From: Acidobacteriota bacterium
GTDB taxonomy: Bacteria > Acidobacteriota > Terriglobia > Bryobacterales > Bryobacteraceae
Assembly (NCBI GenBank): GCA_018268935.1
Contig: JAFDVS010000036.1
Location: 1 to 50,169, forward strand
DNA length: 50,169 nucleotides
Reading direction: 5' to 3'
Below, piece by piece: positions 34,851 through 43,389 of the stretch. How positions within the stretch are numbered: position 1 is the first letter of the stretch; every line of letters starts with the position of its first letter. A program made the position numbers and the translations under genes. Below the pieces are notes generated by a model that did no database searches, had not been told where the DNA came from, and saw only the letters and a program-made list of their open reading frames with translations.

Positions 34851-35498
34851 ATGAAGACACGCATTGCACTTCTGTTGCTGGCCACCCTGCTGCTGCCGGG
34901 CGAAATCATCGACCGCATCGCCATCACCATCGGTTCGCGCGTCATCCCGGAAAGCGAAATCTTTCAGGCTATCCGGCTGGCTGCCTTCATCGACGGCCGC
35001 GAACCGGACTTCAGCCTCGCTTCAAAACGCAAGGCGGCGGAGACAGTGATCTCTCAAGTTCTGCTCATCCAGGAGATGGATGAAACCCGTTTTACGGTTC
35101 CGTCGATGGCCGATGTCATCGCGCAGTGGAATGAGCTGATCAAACCGCGCTATCCCACCGATGAGGCCTATCAGGCTGAGCTTGCCAAACGCCGCATCAC
35201 CGACGAAGAGGTGCGGCTCTACCTGCAATCCATGATCCGCGCCGTGGAATTCATTGACCTCCGCTTCACGCGTGGCCAGCAGGTTTCGAGCGATGAGATC
35301 GCCGCTTACTACAGCAAAGAATTCCGCGAGTACTGGCAGAAAACCAATCCCGGCAAACCGGTGCCGCCACTGGAGGAAGTGAGCCCGGATATCGAAGAGT
35401 GGATCCTCGGAGCCAAGACCGACACCGCTTCCGAGGAGTGGCTGCAACAAACCCGTGCCCGATCCCGCATCCGCTATCGTGAGGAGGTGTTCCAATGA
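34851..35498 (+). CDS. SurA N-terminal-like periplasmic chaperone
   Basis: 215 residues with a signal peptide (MKTRIALLLLATLLLPG). The opening IIDRIAITIGSRVIPESEIFQAIRL is the classic SurA/PpiD chaperone start, and the rest is helical with DEEVRLYLQSMIRAVEFIDLRF near the centre. No parvulin isomerase domain follows, so it should bind unfolded outer-membrane proteins without isomerase activity. The ATG directly follows the Omp85 stop, and its own stop overlaps the TamB start by four bases, which places it in the outer-membrane assembly operon. Confidence 0.78.
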   Translation: MKTRIALLLLATLLLPGEIIDRIAITIGSRVIPESEIFQAIRLAAFIDGREPDFSLASKRKAAETVISQVLLIQEMDETRFTVPSMADVIAQWNELIKPRYPTDEAYQAELAKRRITDEEVRLYLQSMIRAVEFIDLRFTRGQQVSSDEIAAYYSKEFREYWQKTNPGKPVPPLEEVSPDIEEWILGAKTDTASEEWLQQTRARSRIRYREEVFQ

Positions 35499-38400
35499 GA
35501 CGCTTACTGCGCTGGTTGAAGTGGGCTGCGGTCACGCTGATGACGATCGTCGTTATTCTGACGATCGCCGTGTTCGTCATCCTGCGCACTACCTGGCTGC
35601 GGGAACAGATCCGCGCGCGCATCATTCTTGAGGCGGAGAAGGCCACCGGCGGCAAGGTGGCGCTCAGCCGCTTCGATTTCAATCCGGTCACTCTGCAAGC
35701 CACCGTCGACGGTTTCGAATTGCGCGGCAAAGAGCCCGCCACAGATCCGCCGCTGGCCCGCGTGGCAAAAATCCTGGTCCAGGTGAAAGTGGTTTCCTTC
35801 CTCCGCAAGGATGCCTACCTTGAAGCGCTCACTGTGGAAAAGCCGGAAATACGAATCCTGGTCTTCCCCGATGGCACAACGAATATTCCCGGGCCGAAGA
35901 TCCGCAACCCGCAAGCCCCCTCGCCATTCGAACGCTTCGTCTCCCTTTCCGCGCGCAAGTTCCACCTGAAAGACGGAACCTTCGAATACGACAACAAACG
36001 CGTCCCCATCGATCTGCAGGCGGAGAACCTCTCCGTCGAATTCGGTTGGGAACGGGATGGCCCGCGCTATCGCGGACTGGTGTCGGCGGCTCCCTTTCAC
36101 CTCCGCTGGCCGAAAGTCGCGCCGCTCGACTTCGATGTGAAAGTGCAGCTCACCATGGATAAGCAGGGGCTGCAGTTTCAACAAGCCGACATACGCGATG
36201 GCGAATCGTGGGTCCGCGCATCCGGCGGGATGAAAGATTACCGCGCTCCCAAACTCGACGTTGACACGACTGGCTCATTCGCCATGAAGCGCTATGCTCC
36301 GGCCTTCCGCCTGCCTATCAGCCCGGAAGGAACCACTAAGTTTCAAGGCAAGTTCACCTACGCTGACGGACAATACCTGTTGGCCGGCAGGATGAATGGC
36401 CAGCAAATCTCCGTGCGCCAACCCGGCTGGCAGGTGACACAGGCCCAGGTGTCGGGCGACGTGAGCCTCAAGCCCGATCTGGTCACGGTGAGGAATCTGG
36501 AAGCGCGGGCGGCAGGCGGGATCTTCTCCGGCACGGCTGAGATTCGCCAGTGGCGCGATTTCCTGGTGAAAGGCGCCGTGCGCGATTACTCGTTGGACGA
36601 AGTGCAACAGATCCTCCGGGACAATCGTCCCCTTGCCTGGTCCGCACTGCTCTCAGGGCCGGTTGAGCTCTCCGGAGCCTTTGCCGCGAAAGGCATCTCC
36701 GGCTTCATCGTCAATACGCATCTCGTCCTTGAACCGGGAGAGGGGCGCATTCCTCTCGAAGGTGTTCTCCACTCGCGCTATCAGGCCGAGGGGCAGTTAC
36801 TCGCCATTGAATCCTCCTACCTCAAGACACCATCCAGCCGCGTCGATTTCACCGGGGCGCTGGGCGGCGATCTGCGTGTGTTGCTCGACACGACCGACCT
36901 CAACGATTTCCTGCCGGCAATGGCGCTGTTCACCACGACGCCGCCCGCGGAGCTTCCCCTGCAGCTCGATGGCGGCACGGCCCATTTTGAAGGGTCCGTC
37001 ATATCCCCGCTTTCCAACCCGCAAGTGCGCGGCCGGGTGGCGGTGAAGAATGCAGTGATTGAGAAGCGCAAGCTCGATAGCGTCGCCGCAGAGATCGAGG
37101 CCGGCGCATCCGCCCTCACGCTGCGCAAGCTTCGCTTTCAACAAGGCGCCAGTGTCATTGAAGGAGGCGTGAATGCGGAGTTGCGAAATTGGCGCCTCTC
37201 GTCCGATAGCCCCATCAACGCCGATATGGAGTTGCGCCAGGCGCGCATCGAAGAGCTGCTGAAAGGCCGCGAACTCGCGGTCGCTCTGAAGGGCACGGCC
37301 TCCGGCCCTATCTCGATTCAAGGTACGCTCAACGATCCGCGAGTCAAGGCAGGCCTCACGCTCACCAAAGTGCAGGTCGATCAGGAGCCGTTCGAGCGCA
37401 TCCGTTTCGATCTCACCTTCGACCCTGGTTTGCTCGAAGCCAACAACGGTTCCGCGGAACATGCAGCCGGACGCTTTCCGTTCCGCGCCAGTTACCGCCA
37501 TCCGCCCGGCCAGTATGACAACGGCACCCTTCAGTTCGAGGTGTCCGGACAGAATGCCGTGCTCTCGGCGGTGGAGTCGTTGCGTCGTGTGAACAAGAAC
37601 CTTGATGGCCGCGCCGATGCCAAGCTCTCCGGCGAGTTGCTGGTGCGTAACGGACAGCCGGTACTTGAGGCGATCAACGGATCGCTGGCCATCCGGCAAA
37701 TTGCCGTGAACAAAAACATCCTCGGCTCGCTCACGCTCGATGCCAAAACGTACCAGCAGCGCATTTCCGTGCAGGCAAAAGGCGATCTGCTCAAGTCGCC
37801 GCTCACCGGCCAGGGAGAATGGCAGCTCACCGGCGATTCCAACGGCCTTGGGGAAATCGACCTCGGGACTCTCAAGCTCACAACCGTCGGCGAAATCCTG
37901 CGAGTATTCGGGCGCAGCGGCGATCTTCCCCTTGATGGGCAGTTCCGAGGCGGCATTGTCTTCAGCGGCGCTTTGCGCAAACCACAAACCATGAAAGCGC
38001 GCGCCAATCTCACCGAAATGGAACTGCGGCCCAAAGCGGACAAAGGACAGATTGGAGCACAGGTAGTAGAGGATCTCACGCTGCGGAACAACGGCCCGGT
38101 GATCATCGAAATGGATGACAAGGGATTCCAGATCGTGCAAGCCCAACTCCTCGGCAAGGAAACGAATCTCACCGCTTCCGGCGCCATCGCCACCACTGCC
38201 CGCAACGCCTGGAATGTCTCCTTCAAAGGCGCATTGAACCTCGGCATCTTCCAGAACGCCATTTCCGGGTTGCGCACGTCGGGCCTGGCCGAGGTGAACG
38301 CGGTGGTGCGCGGCACCATCGAAGAACCACAACTCGGCGGGCGCGCGGAGGTGAAGAACGCCAATCTCACTCATCGCGATCTGCCGAATAGCATCGACCG

Positions 38401-39502
38401 TCTCAACGGTATCGTTGTCTTTGACCGCAATCGAGCGCTGCTGCAAAGCTTCACCGCGCAGACCGGCGGAGGCGAATTGAAACTCGGCGGGTTCCTCACC
38501 CTTGGAGGCGCGGAGGAGATTGTCTACAGGCTGAACGGACAACTGGAGCGCGTCCGCATTCGCTATCCGGAAGGCGCCAGCACCACGGTCAACGCCAACC
38601 TTTCTTTAACCGGCACCTCGGACCAAAGCCTGCTGGGCGGCACCGTCACCGTACTGCGATCCGGGTTCACGCCGCGCACCGACTTCGGCAGTCTGCTGCT
38701 GCAACCCTCGAAACCGGTGCAGGCGCCCACATCGAGCGCGCTGCTCCGTGGCATGCAGTTCGACGTTCATCTGATCAATGCGCCCAATCTGCAACTGGAA
38801 ACATCGTTGACCTCAGGGGTGCAGGCGGAACTCGACTTACGCGTCCGCGGCAGCCCGCTGAAGCCAGTGCTTCTCGGCACCGTCAGCGTCACTCAGGGTG
38901 AGTTGAACTTCTTCGGCACCAACTACACCATCACGCGCGGCACCGTGTCTTTCTTCAACGCAGCGCGCATCGAACCCGTGCTGGATCTCGACTTTGAAAC
39001 CGTAGTGCGCGCCGTCACCGTGAACATGAACGTCTCAGGCCCGGTGGACAAGCCCAACGTCACCTATCGCTCCGACCCTCCGCTGCAGCCGAGCGACATT
39101 GTCGCGCTCCTCACCGTCGGCCGCACTCCCACGGGGTCATCCGTCACCACGCAAACCAATGTCGCCAGCACCAGTTCCGGAATCTACGCCGGCACGGACA
39201 CCTTGCTCGGCAACGCTTTGAGTGCAGGAGTGGGCGGACGCCTGCAGCGCTTCTTCGGCGTCAGCCGCGTGAAAATCGACCCGCAGCTCGTCGGGCTCGA
39301 CACCACTCCCCAGGCGCGACTCACCATCGAACAGCAGATCTCGCGCTCCATCACACTCACCTACGTCACTAACCTCACCGGCGCGCTGCAGCAGTTGGTA
39401 CGGCTCCAATGGGATCTGCAGAAGAACTGGTCCGTCATCGGCGTGCGCGATGAGAACGGCGTGATCGGCGCCGACGTCTTGTATCGCAAGAGGTTCAAGT
39501 AG
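35495..39502 (+). CDS. tamB: Translocation and assembly module protein TamB (DUF490)
   Basis: 1335 residues. An N-terminal membrane anchor (about 8-30) precedes an AsmA-like region (VALSRFDFNPVTLQATVDGFEL), very long repeated beta-strand sequence that forms the hydrophobic groove of bridge-like proteins, and the C-terminal DUF490 domain (about 1000-1335: QAELDLRVRGSPLKPVLLGTVSVTQG and the terminal YRKRFK). TamB spans the periplasm and, with a TamA-type Omp85, assists outer-membrane protein insertion or phospholipid transfer. It is coupled to the SurA-like and Omp85 genes by an ATGA overlap, and the DUF2103-like gene starts immediately after it. Confidence 0.92.
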   Translation: MRRLLRWLKWAAVTLMTIVVILTIAVFVILRTTWLREQIRARIILEAEKATGGKVALSRFDFNPVTLQATVDGFELRGKEPATDPPLARVAKILVQVKVVSFLRKDAYLEALTVEKPEIRILVFPDGTTNIPGPKIRNPQAPSPFERFVSLSARKFHLKDGTFEYDNKRVPIDLQAENLSVEFGWERDGPRYRGLVSAAPFHLRWPKVAPLDFDVKVQLTMDKQGLQFQQADIRDGESWVRASGGMKDYRAPKLDVDTTGSFAMKRYAPAFRLPISPEGTTKFQGKFTYADGQYLLAGRMNGQQISVRQPGWQVTQAQVSGDVSLKPDLVTVRNLEARAAGGIFSGTAEIRQWRDFLVKGAVRDYSLDEVQQILRDNRPLAWSALLSGPVELSGAFAAKGISGFIVNTHLVLEPGEGRIPLEGVLHSRYQAEGQLLAIESSYLKTPSSRVDFTGALGGDLRVLLDTTDLNDFLPAMALFTTTPPAELPLQLDGGTAHFEGSVISPLSNPQVRGRVAVKNAVIEKRKLDSVAAEIEAGASALTLRKLRFQQGASVIEGGVNAELRNWRLSSDSPINADMELRQARIEELLKGRELAVALKGTASGPISIQGTLNDPRVKAGLTLTKVQVDQEPFERIRFDLTFDPGLLEANNGSAEHAAGRFPFRASYRHPPGQYDNGTLQFEVSGQNAVLSAVESLRRVNKNLDGRADAKLSGELLVRNGQPVLEAINGSLAIRQIAVNKNILGSLTLDAKTYQQRISVQAKGDLLKSPLTGQGEWQLTGDSNGLGEIDLGTLKLTTVGEILRVFGRSGDLPLDGQFRGGIVFSGALRKPQTMKARANLTEMELRPKADKGQIGAQVVEDLTLRNNGPVIIEMDDKGFQIVQAQLLGKETNLTASGAIATTARNAWNVSFKGALNLGIFQNAISGLRTSGLAEVNAVVRGTIEEPQLGGRAEVKNANLTHRDLPNSIDRLNGIVVFDRNRALLQSFTAQTGGGELKLGGFLTLGGAEEIVYRLNGQLERVRIRYPEGASTTVNANLSLTGTSDQSLLGGTVTVLRSGFTPRTDFGSLLLQPSKPVQAPTSSALLRGMQFDVHLINAPNLQLETSLTSGVQAELDLRVRGSPLKPVLLGTVSVTQGELNFFGTNYTITRGTVSFFNAARIEPVLDLDFETVVRAVTVNMNVSGPVDKPNVTYRSDPPLQPSDIVALLTVGRTPTGSSVTTQTNVASTSSGIYAGTDTLLGNALSAGVGGRLQRFFGVSRVKIDPQLVGLDTTPQARLTIEQQISRSITLTYVTNLTGALQQLVRLQWDLQKNWSVIGVRDENGVIGADVLYRKRFK

Positions 39503-39799
39503 ATGAAGCTGCGCAAACTCCAGGGCAAGCTGAAAATCGAACACAGCATCCTCGACGGTGTCCGTGCCATGCTGCAGCGCCTGCTCGCAACCAACCCCGA
39601 AATCCGCAGCGTCATTCCCGGCGTGATCCGAGTGGTCCGCGACGCCAAGGGTCCCGTCAAGGTTCGTATCACCGTCCCCGTGCAGAACGGATGGAAAGCC
39701 ATCGCCTTGAGCGACGGCGCGCGTCAGGAATTGTTCATCTCCACCGCGATGACGCGCGAACAGTTGGAAGCCGCCCTGGAGAAAGCGGCTGCCGGATAG
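39503..39799 (+). CDS. DUF2103-like small protein
   Basis: 98 residues, cytoplasmic. The pattern LQGKLKIEHSILDGVRAMLQRL, then IRSVIPGVIRVVRDAKGPVKVRITVPVQNGWKAIA, matches the layout of DUF2103 proteins known mainly from archaea and cyanobacteria (G-R/K-L-x-x-x-H-S..., then VTPAVI-like strand, then a basic strand), which are described as predicted metal-binding. The family match is from memory and moderate. The ATG abuts the TamB stop, so it is translationally coupled to that operon. Function is unknown. Confidence 0.6.
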   Translation: MKLRKLQGKLKIEHSILDGVRAMLQRLLATNPEIRSVIPGVIRVVRDAKGPVKVRITVPVQNGWKAIALSDGARQELFISTAMTREQLEAALEKAAAG

Positions 39800-39808
39800 C
39801 CTTACACT

Positions 39809-40612
39809 GTGAGTTTGTTCCGTCTTTGGCAGTTACGAAGTTTCACGCTGGCGCTCGCCATGGTTGCGGCAAGCGCCGGCGCCGATTTTTCGCTGCTCCA
39901 ACCCCAGGGCTTCGTGAGCGATTTCGCCAATGTGCTCAATCCGGCGCATCGCGCCGAACTGGAGCGCTACTGCAGCCGCGTGCAGGCGCTCACCGGCGCC
40001 GAGATCGCCATGGTCACCGTTCCCACCCTCGATGGCCAGCCCATTGATGACGTCGCCAATTCGCTCTATCGCCGCTGGGGAATTGGCAAGAAGGGCAAAG
40101 ACGAAGGCGTGCTCTTTCTCCTTGTCCCGCGCGACCGCCGCATGCGCCTCGAAGTGGGCTATGGACTGGAGCCGATCCTACCGGACGGCTACGCAGGAAC
40201 GCTTCTGAGGCAACTCCGCCCCCTGCTTCGCTCACAGGAATTCGGTGCGGCGATGCTCGAAGCCGCGCATCAGATCGGCACTAAAATCGCCTCCGCGAAG
40301 AACGTCAGCCTGGATGCTTCCATCCCCTCACGTCCGGAGGTGCGTCACAGTATCGCCCGCGATATTGCTCCCGCGTTCGTTCTTCCCGCGGTGTTCCTGC
40401 TGATCGTCTTCCTCATCCTGCGTGGCATGCGTTCACGCCACGGCTACCGCGGTAGTTCCGGCCTTCCCTTCTTCCTTCCCACCGGCGGTTGGGGCGGTTC
40501 CGGCGGCAGCGGGAGCAGCGGCGGCGGATTCGGTGGATACGATTCCAATGACAGCTTTGGCGGATTCGGCGGTGGCGATTCGGGAGGCGGCGGAGCCTCC
40601 AGCGATTGGTAA
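39809..40612 (+). CDS. TPM domain protein with Gly-rich tail
   Basis: 267 residues. A signal-like start (RSFTLALAMVAASAGA) leads to a TPM (YgcG/Psb32) domain (about 33-165: GFVSDFANVLNPAHRAELERYCSRVQ, EGVLFLLVPRDRRMRLEVGYGLE). A membrane helix follows (about 193-210), then a Gly/Ser-rich tail ending SSDW. TPM proteins act in membrane or photosystem repair, and some are phosphatases. TPM genes often sit beside lemA, as here. The GTG at 39809 directly follows TACACT (39803-39808). If that is a -10 box, the first usable codon would be the TTG at 39815, shortening the protein by two residues. Confidence 0.88.
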   Translation: MSLFRLWQLRSFTLALAMVAASAGADFSLLQPQGFVSDFANVLNPAHRAELERYCSRVQALTGAEIAMVTVPTLDGQPIDDVANSLYRRWGIGKKGKDEGVLFLLVPRDRRMRLEVGYGLEPILPDGYAGTLLRQLRPLLRSQEFGAAMLEAAHQIGTKIASAKNVSLDASIPSRPEVRHSIARDIAPAFVLPAVFLLIVFLILRGMRSRHGYRGSSGLPFFLPTGGWGGSGGSGSSGGGFGGYDSNDSFGGFGGGDSGGGGASSDW

Positions 40613-40624
40613 GGAGAAACGCGC

Positions 40625-41335
40625 ATGGATAAGGTGCTGCAACAACTCGTGGATCGCATGACGAAAACCTTCGGCGACCGGCTCGTCTCCATCGTTCTCT
40701 ACGGCTCGGCCGCCGGCGGCGAGTACGACGGCGCGTTTTCCGACCTCAACGTGATGTGCGTCCTCCGCCGGATCACCGTTGCGGAACTGCGCGACTCGGA
40801 ACCTGTGTTCCACTGGTGGCGCGGGCAGAATAACCCATCCCCGTTGCTGCTTGGCGAAGAGGAAGTGCGTACATCCACAGACTGCTTTCCCATTGAGTTT
40901 CACGATATGAAGGAGCGCCGCCGCGTCCTTTATGGGGCCGATGTCGTCGAACCGCTCGAGATCGACAATTCGTTCTATCGCGCGCAGGTGGAGCATGAAC
41001 TGCGCGCCAAACTCCTCCGCCTGCGCCAGAAGGCCGCGGGCGTGATGTTCGACGAGGAATTGTTGCGGCGTTTGATGGCCGAATCGGTCACCACCTTTCT
41101 CGTCCTCGCGAGGCATGCGTTGCGCCTTGCGGGCCACGAAGCACCTTTTGCCCGCCCTGGCATCCTGCAGCAGGCGGCCACACACTTCCAACTGGATGCG
41201 CAGCCATTCCAAACGCTGCTGGAATGGCGTTCCAACAAACAGGCGCCAAAAGGCGCGCCTGCCGTGAAGCTGCTGGAAACGTATCTTGCTCAAATCGATA
41301 CCCTCGTCGCGGTGGTCGACGCTATCGCAAAATGA
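40625..41335 (+). CDS. Nucleotidyltransferase-like protein
   Basis: 236 residues, cytoplasmic, preceded by AAGGAG. The N-terminus has the polymerase-beta-like motif VLYGSAAGGEYDGAFSDLNVM with G27-S28 and D40. The second metal-binding acid, normally D or E two residues after D40, is Asn (N42), so nucleotide transfer may be lost or altered. The rest is helical. The gene lies between TPM and lemA genes on the same strand. Function is unknown. It could be a regulator retaining nucleotide binding. Confidence 0.7.
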   Translation: MDKVLQQLVDRMTKTFGDRLVSIVLYGSAAGGEYDGAFSDLNVMCVLRRITVAELRDSEPVFHWWRGQNNPSPLLLGEEEVRTSTDCFPIEFHDMKERRRVLYGADVVEPLEIDNSFYRAQVEHELRAKLLRLRQKAAGVMFDEELLRRLMAESVTTFLVLARHALRLAGHEAPFARPGILQQAATHFQLDAQPFQTLLEWRSNKQAPKGAPAVKLLETYLAQIDTLVAVVDAIAK

Positions 41336-41351
41336 AGGAGAGACATACCCA

Positions 41352-41918
41352 ATGAAAATCGTTCTGATCGTTTTGCTGGTTCTGGTCCTGATTGCCGGTG
41401 GATTCGCCATGAAGATCGTTGGCGTTCGCAATGATCTGGTCACGCAGCGTGAAGCCATCAACGGAGCTTGGGGCCAGGTGGAGATCGTGCTCCAGCGCCG
41501 TGCGGACCTGATTCCGAATCTCGTCGAGTCCGTAAAAGGCTTCGCCAAACAGGAAGAGAAAGTGATCGGATCGGTCACCGCGGCCCGTGCTTCGCTTCTT
41601 GCCGCGCGCACGCCGGAGCAGAAGATTCAGGCCAACCAGGCACTTGATAGCGCCATCGGCCGCCTGCTGGTGGTAGTGGAAAGCTACCCCAACCTGAAGT
41701 CGAACGAGAACTTCCTCAAATTGCAGGATGAGCTTGCCGGCACGGAGAACCGCATCGCCGTGGAGCGGCGCAAGTATAATGAAACGGTTGAGCGCTACAA
41801 TACCAGCATCCAGTTGTTCCCGAACAACATCGCCGCATCTCTGTTTGGCTTTGTTCGAAACGACGCGTATTTCAAAACCGATCCAGGCGCCCGCACGGTG
41901 CCGGCCGTAAAGTTCTAA
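41352..41918 (+). CDS. LemA family protein
   Basis: 188 residues with an N-terminal membrane helix (IVLIVLLVLVLIAGGFAM) and the LemA helical bundle, with the characteristic NDLVTQREAINGAWGQVEIVLQRRADLIPNLVESVKG and VVVESYPNLKSNENFLKLQDELAGTENRIAVERRKYNE. AAGGAG (41335-41340) lies before the ATG, which decides this start against an upstream in-frame ATG at 41286 inside the previous gene. LemA proteins are membrane-anchored with mostly unknown function and often pair with TPM proteins, as here. The aldehyde dehydrogenase gene follows after ten bases. Confidence 0.94.
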   Translation: MKIVLIVLLVLVLIAGGFAMKIVGVRNDLVTQREAINGAWGQVEIVLQRRADLIPNLVESVKGFAKQEEKVIGSVTAARASLLAARTPEQKIQANQALDSAIGRLLVVVESYPNLKSNENFLKLQDELAGTENRIAVERRKYNETVERYNTSIQLFPNNIAASLFGFVRNDAYFKTDPGARTVPAVKF

Positions 41919-41928
41919 TCACGAGATC

Positions 41929-43374
41929 ATGCCCAATACCTTTCCGAACTACATCAATGGCGAGTGGCGTACACCCGCCGCCACTTTCGAGAACCGCAAT
42001 CCGGCTAACACCGACGAAATCGTCGGCCTCTTTGCCAAGGGCACTCCGGACGACATCCGCGACGCCGCGGCAGCGGCCAACGCAGCCTATCCCGGCTGGA
42101 GCGGCCTGAACGCTCCGGCCCGCGGCGCCCTGCTGTACAAAGTGGCCGACATCCTCGAACGCAAGTTCGACCAGTTGGGCGAAGAAATGACGCGCGAGGA
42201 AGGCAAGACACTTCCCGAAGCGAAAGGCGAAGTTCGCCGAGCCATCAACATCTTCCGCTACTTCGCGGGCGAAGGCTCCCGGCAGCCGGGTTACGTGGTG
42301 CCTTCCGAGCGCGATCGCGTGCACATGTTCGCGATTCGCAAATCGCTGGGCGTAGTGGGCCTCATCACGCCCTGGAACTTCCCTATCGCCATTCCGGCCT
42401 GGAAGCTCGCCCCGGCCTTGATTTGCGGCAATACGGTGGTGCTGAAGCCCGCATCGGCATCGCCGCTCAGCGCGTGGCGCATTGTGGAAGCCTGTCATGA
42501 AGCCGGCATCCCCAAAGGTGTTGTGAACTTCGTCGCCGGCTCGGGCGGGTCGCTCGGACAGGCGCTGGTCGAAGCCAAGGGTTTGAAGGCCATCTCGTTC
42601 ACCGGCTCCTGCGGTGTCGGCGAATGGCTCCATGCCGAAGCCTCCAAACGCCGTCTGCGCATCCAGTTGGAAATGGGCGGCAAGAACCCCACCATCGTCC
42701 TCGCCGATGCGGACTTCAACGCCGCCGTCGAGAACGTAGTGAACGGCGCTTTCTTCTCCACGGGCCAGAAGTGCACGGCCACCAGCCGCGCCATCGTTGA
42801 AGACGCCATCTACGACAAATTCGTCGCCGCGCTGGTGGAACGCACGAAGAAGCTGAAGATCGGCAATGGTCTCGAAGCCGGCATCGACATCGGCCCGGCA
42901 GTCGACGAGGGCCAGTTGGAAACCAATCTCAAGTACATCGAGATCGGCCGCAAGGAAGCAGGTGAGCCTCTGGTCGGCGGCAAGCGCCTCACCGGCGGCG
43001 CTTACGACAAAGGCTACTTCATCGAGCCCACTGTCTTCGCTGATGTCACCGAGTCCATGACCATCGCCCAGGAAGAAATCTTCGGCCCCGTGCTGGCCGT
43101 TATGCGCGCCAAGGATTTCACCGACGCCATGCGCATCGCCAACAACATCCCGTTCGGCCTCTCTGCTTCCATCCAAACGACCAACGTTTCTCGCGTATTC
43201 GACTATGTGTATGGAATGGAAGCGGGACTGCTCACCGTCAACCTGCCGAGCGCGGGCGTGGAATACCAGCTCCCCTTCGGCGGCACCAAGGATTCGAGCT
43301 TCGGACCAAAGGAACAGGGTCCCGTCGCCATGGATTTCTACAGCGACTATAAGACCATCTATCTCAAGTACTAA
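41929..43374 (+). CDS. Aldehyde dehydrogenase, alpha-ketoglutarate-semialdehyde dehydrogenase type
   Basis: 481 residues, cytoplasmic. The general-base Glu is E248 (LEMGGKN) and the catalytic Cys is C282 (GQKCTATSR). The NAD-binding TPWNFPIAIPAWKLAPAL region is complete. Oxidation of an aldehyde to a carboxylate with NAD(P)+ is certain for the family; alpha-ketoglutarate semialdehyde as substrate is inferred. That inference rests on the next gene, an FAH-family protein resembling 2-keto-3-deoxypentonate dehydratases, 15 bases downstream. Together they would complete the last two steps of an oxidative pentose or uronate route to alpha-ketoglutarate. Confidence 0.93.
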   Translation: MPNTFPNYINGEWRTPAATFENRNPANTDEIVGLFAKGTPDDIRDAAAAANAAYPGWSGLNAPARGALLYKVADILERKFDQLGEEMTREEGKTLPEAKGEVRRAINIFRYFAGEGSRQPGYVVPSERDRVHMFAIRKSLGVVGLITPWNFPIAIPAWKLAPALICGNTVVLKPASASPLSAWRIVEACHEAGIPKGVVNFVAGSGGSLGQALVEAKGLKAISFTGSCGVGEWLHAEASKRRLRIQLEMGGKNPTIVLADADFNAAVENVVNGAFFSTGQKCTATSRAIVEDAIYDKFVAALVERTKKLKIGNGLEAGIDIGPAVDEGQLETNLKYIEIGRKEAGEPLVGGKRLTGGAYDKGYFIEPTVFADVTESMTIAQEEIFGPVLAVMRAKDFTDAMRIANNIPFGLSASIQTTNVSRVFDYVYGMEAGLLTVNLPSAGVEYQLPFGGTKDSSFGPKEQGPVAMDFYSDYKTIYLKY

Positions 43375-43389
43375 AGGCAAATTGAATTC

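Noticed and set aside
36797..38542. 581-codon minus-strand frame inside tamB
   Set aside because: Antisense shadow of TamB beta-strand sequence; no signal or domain.
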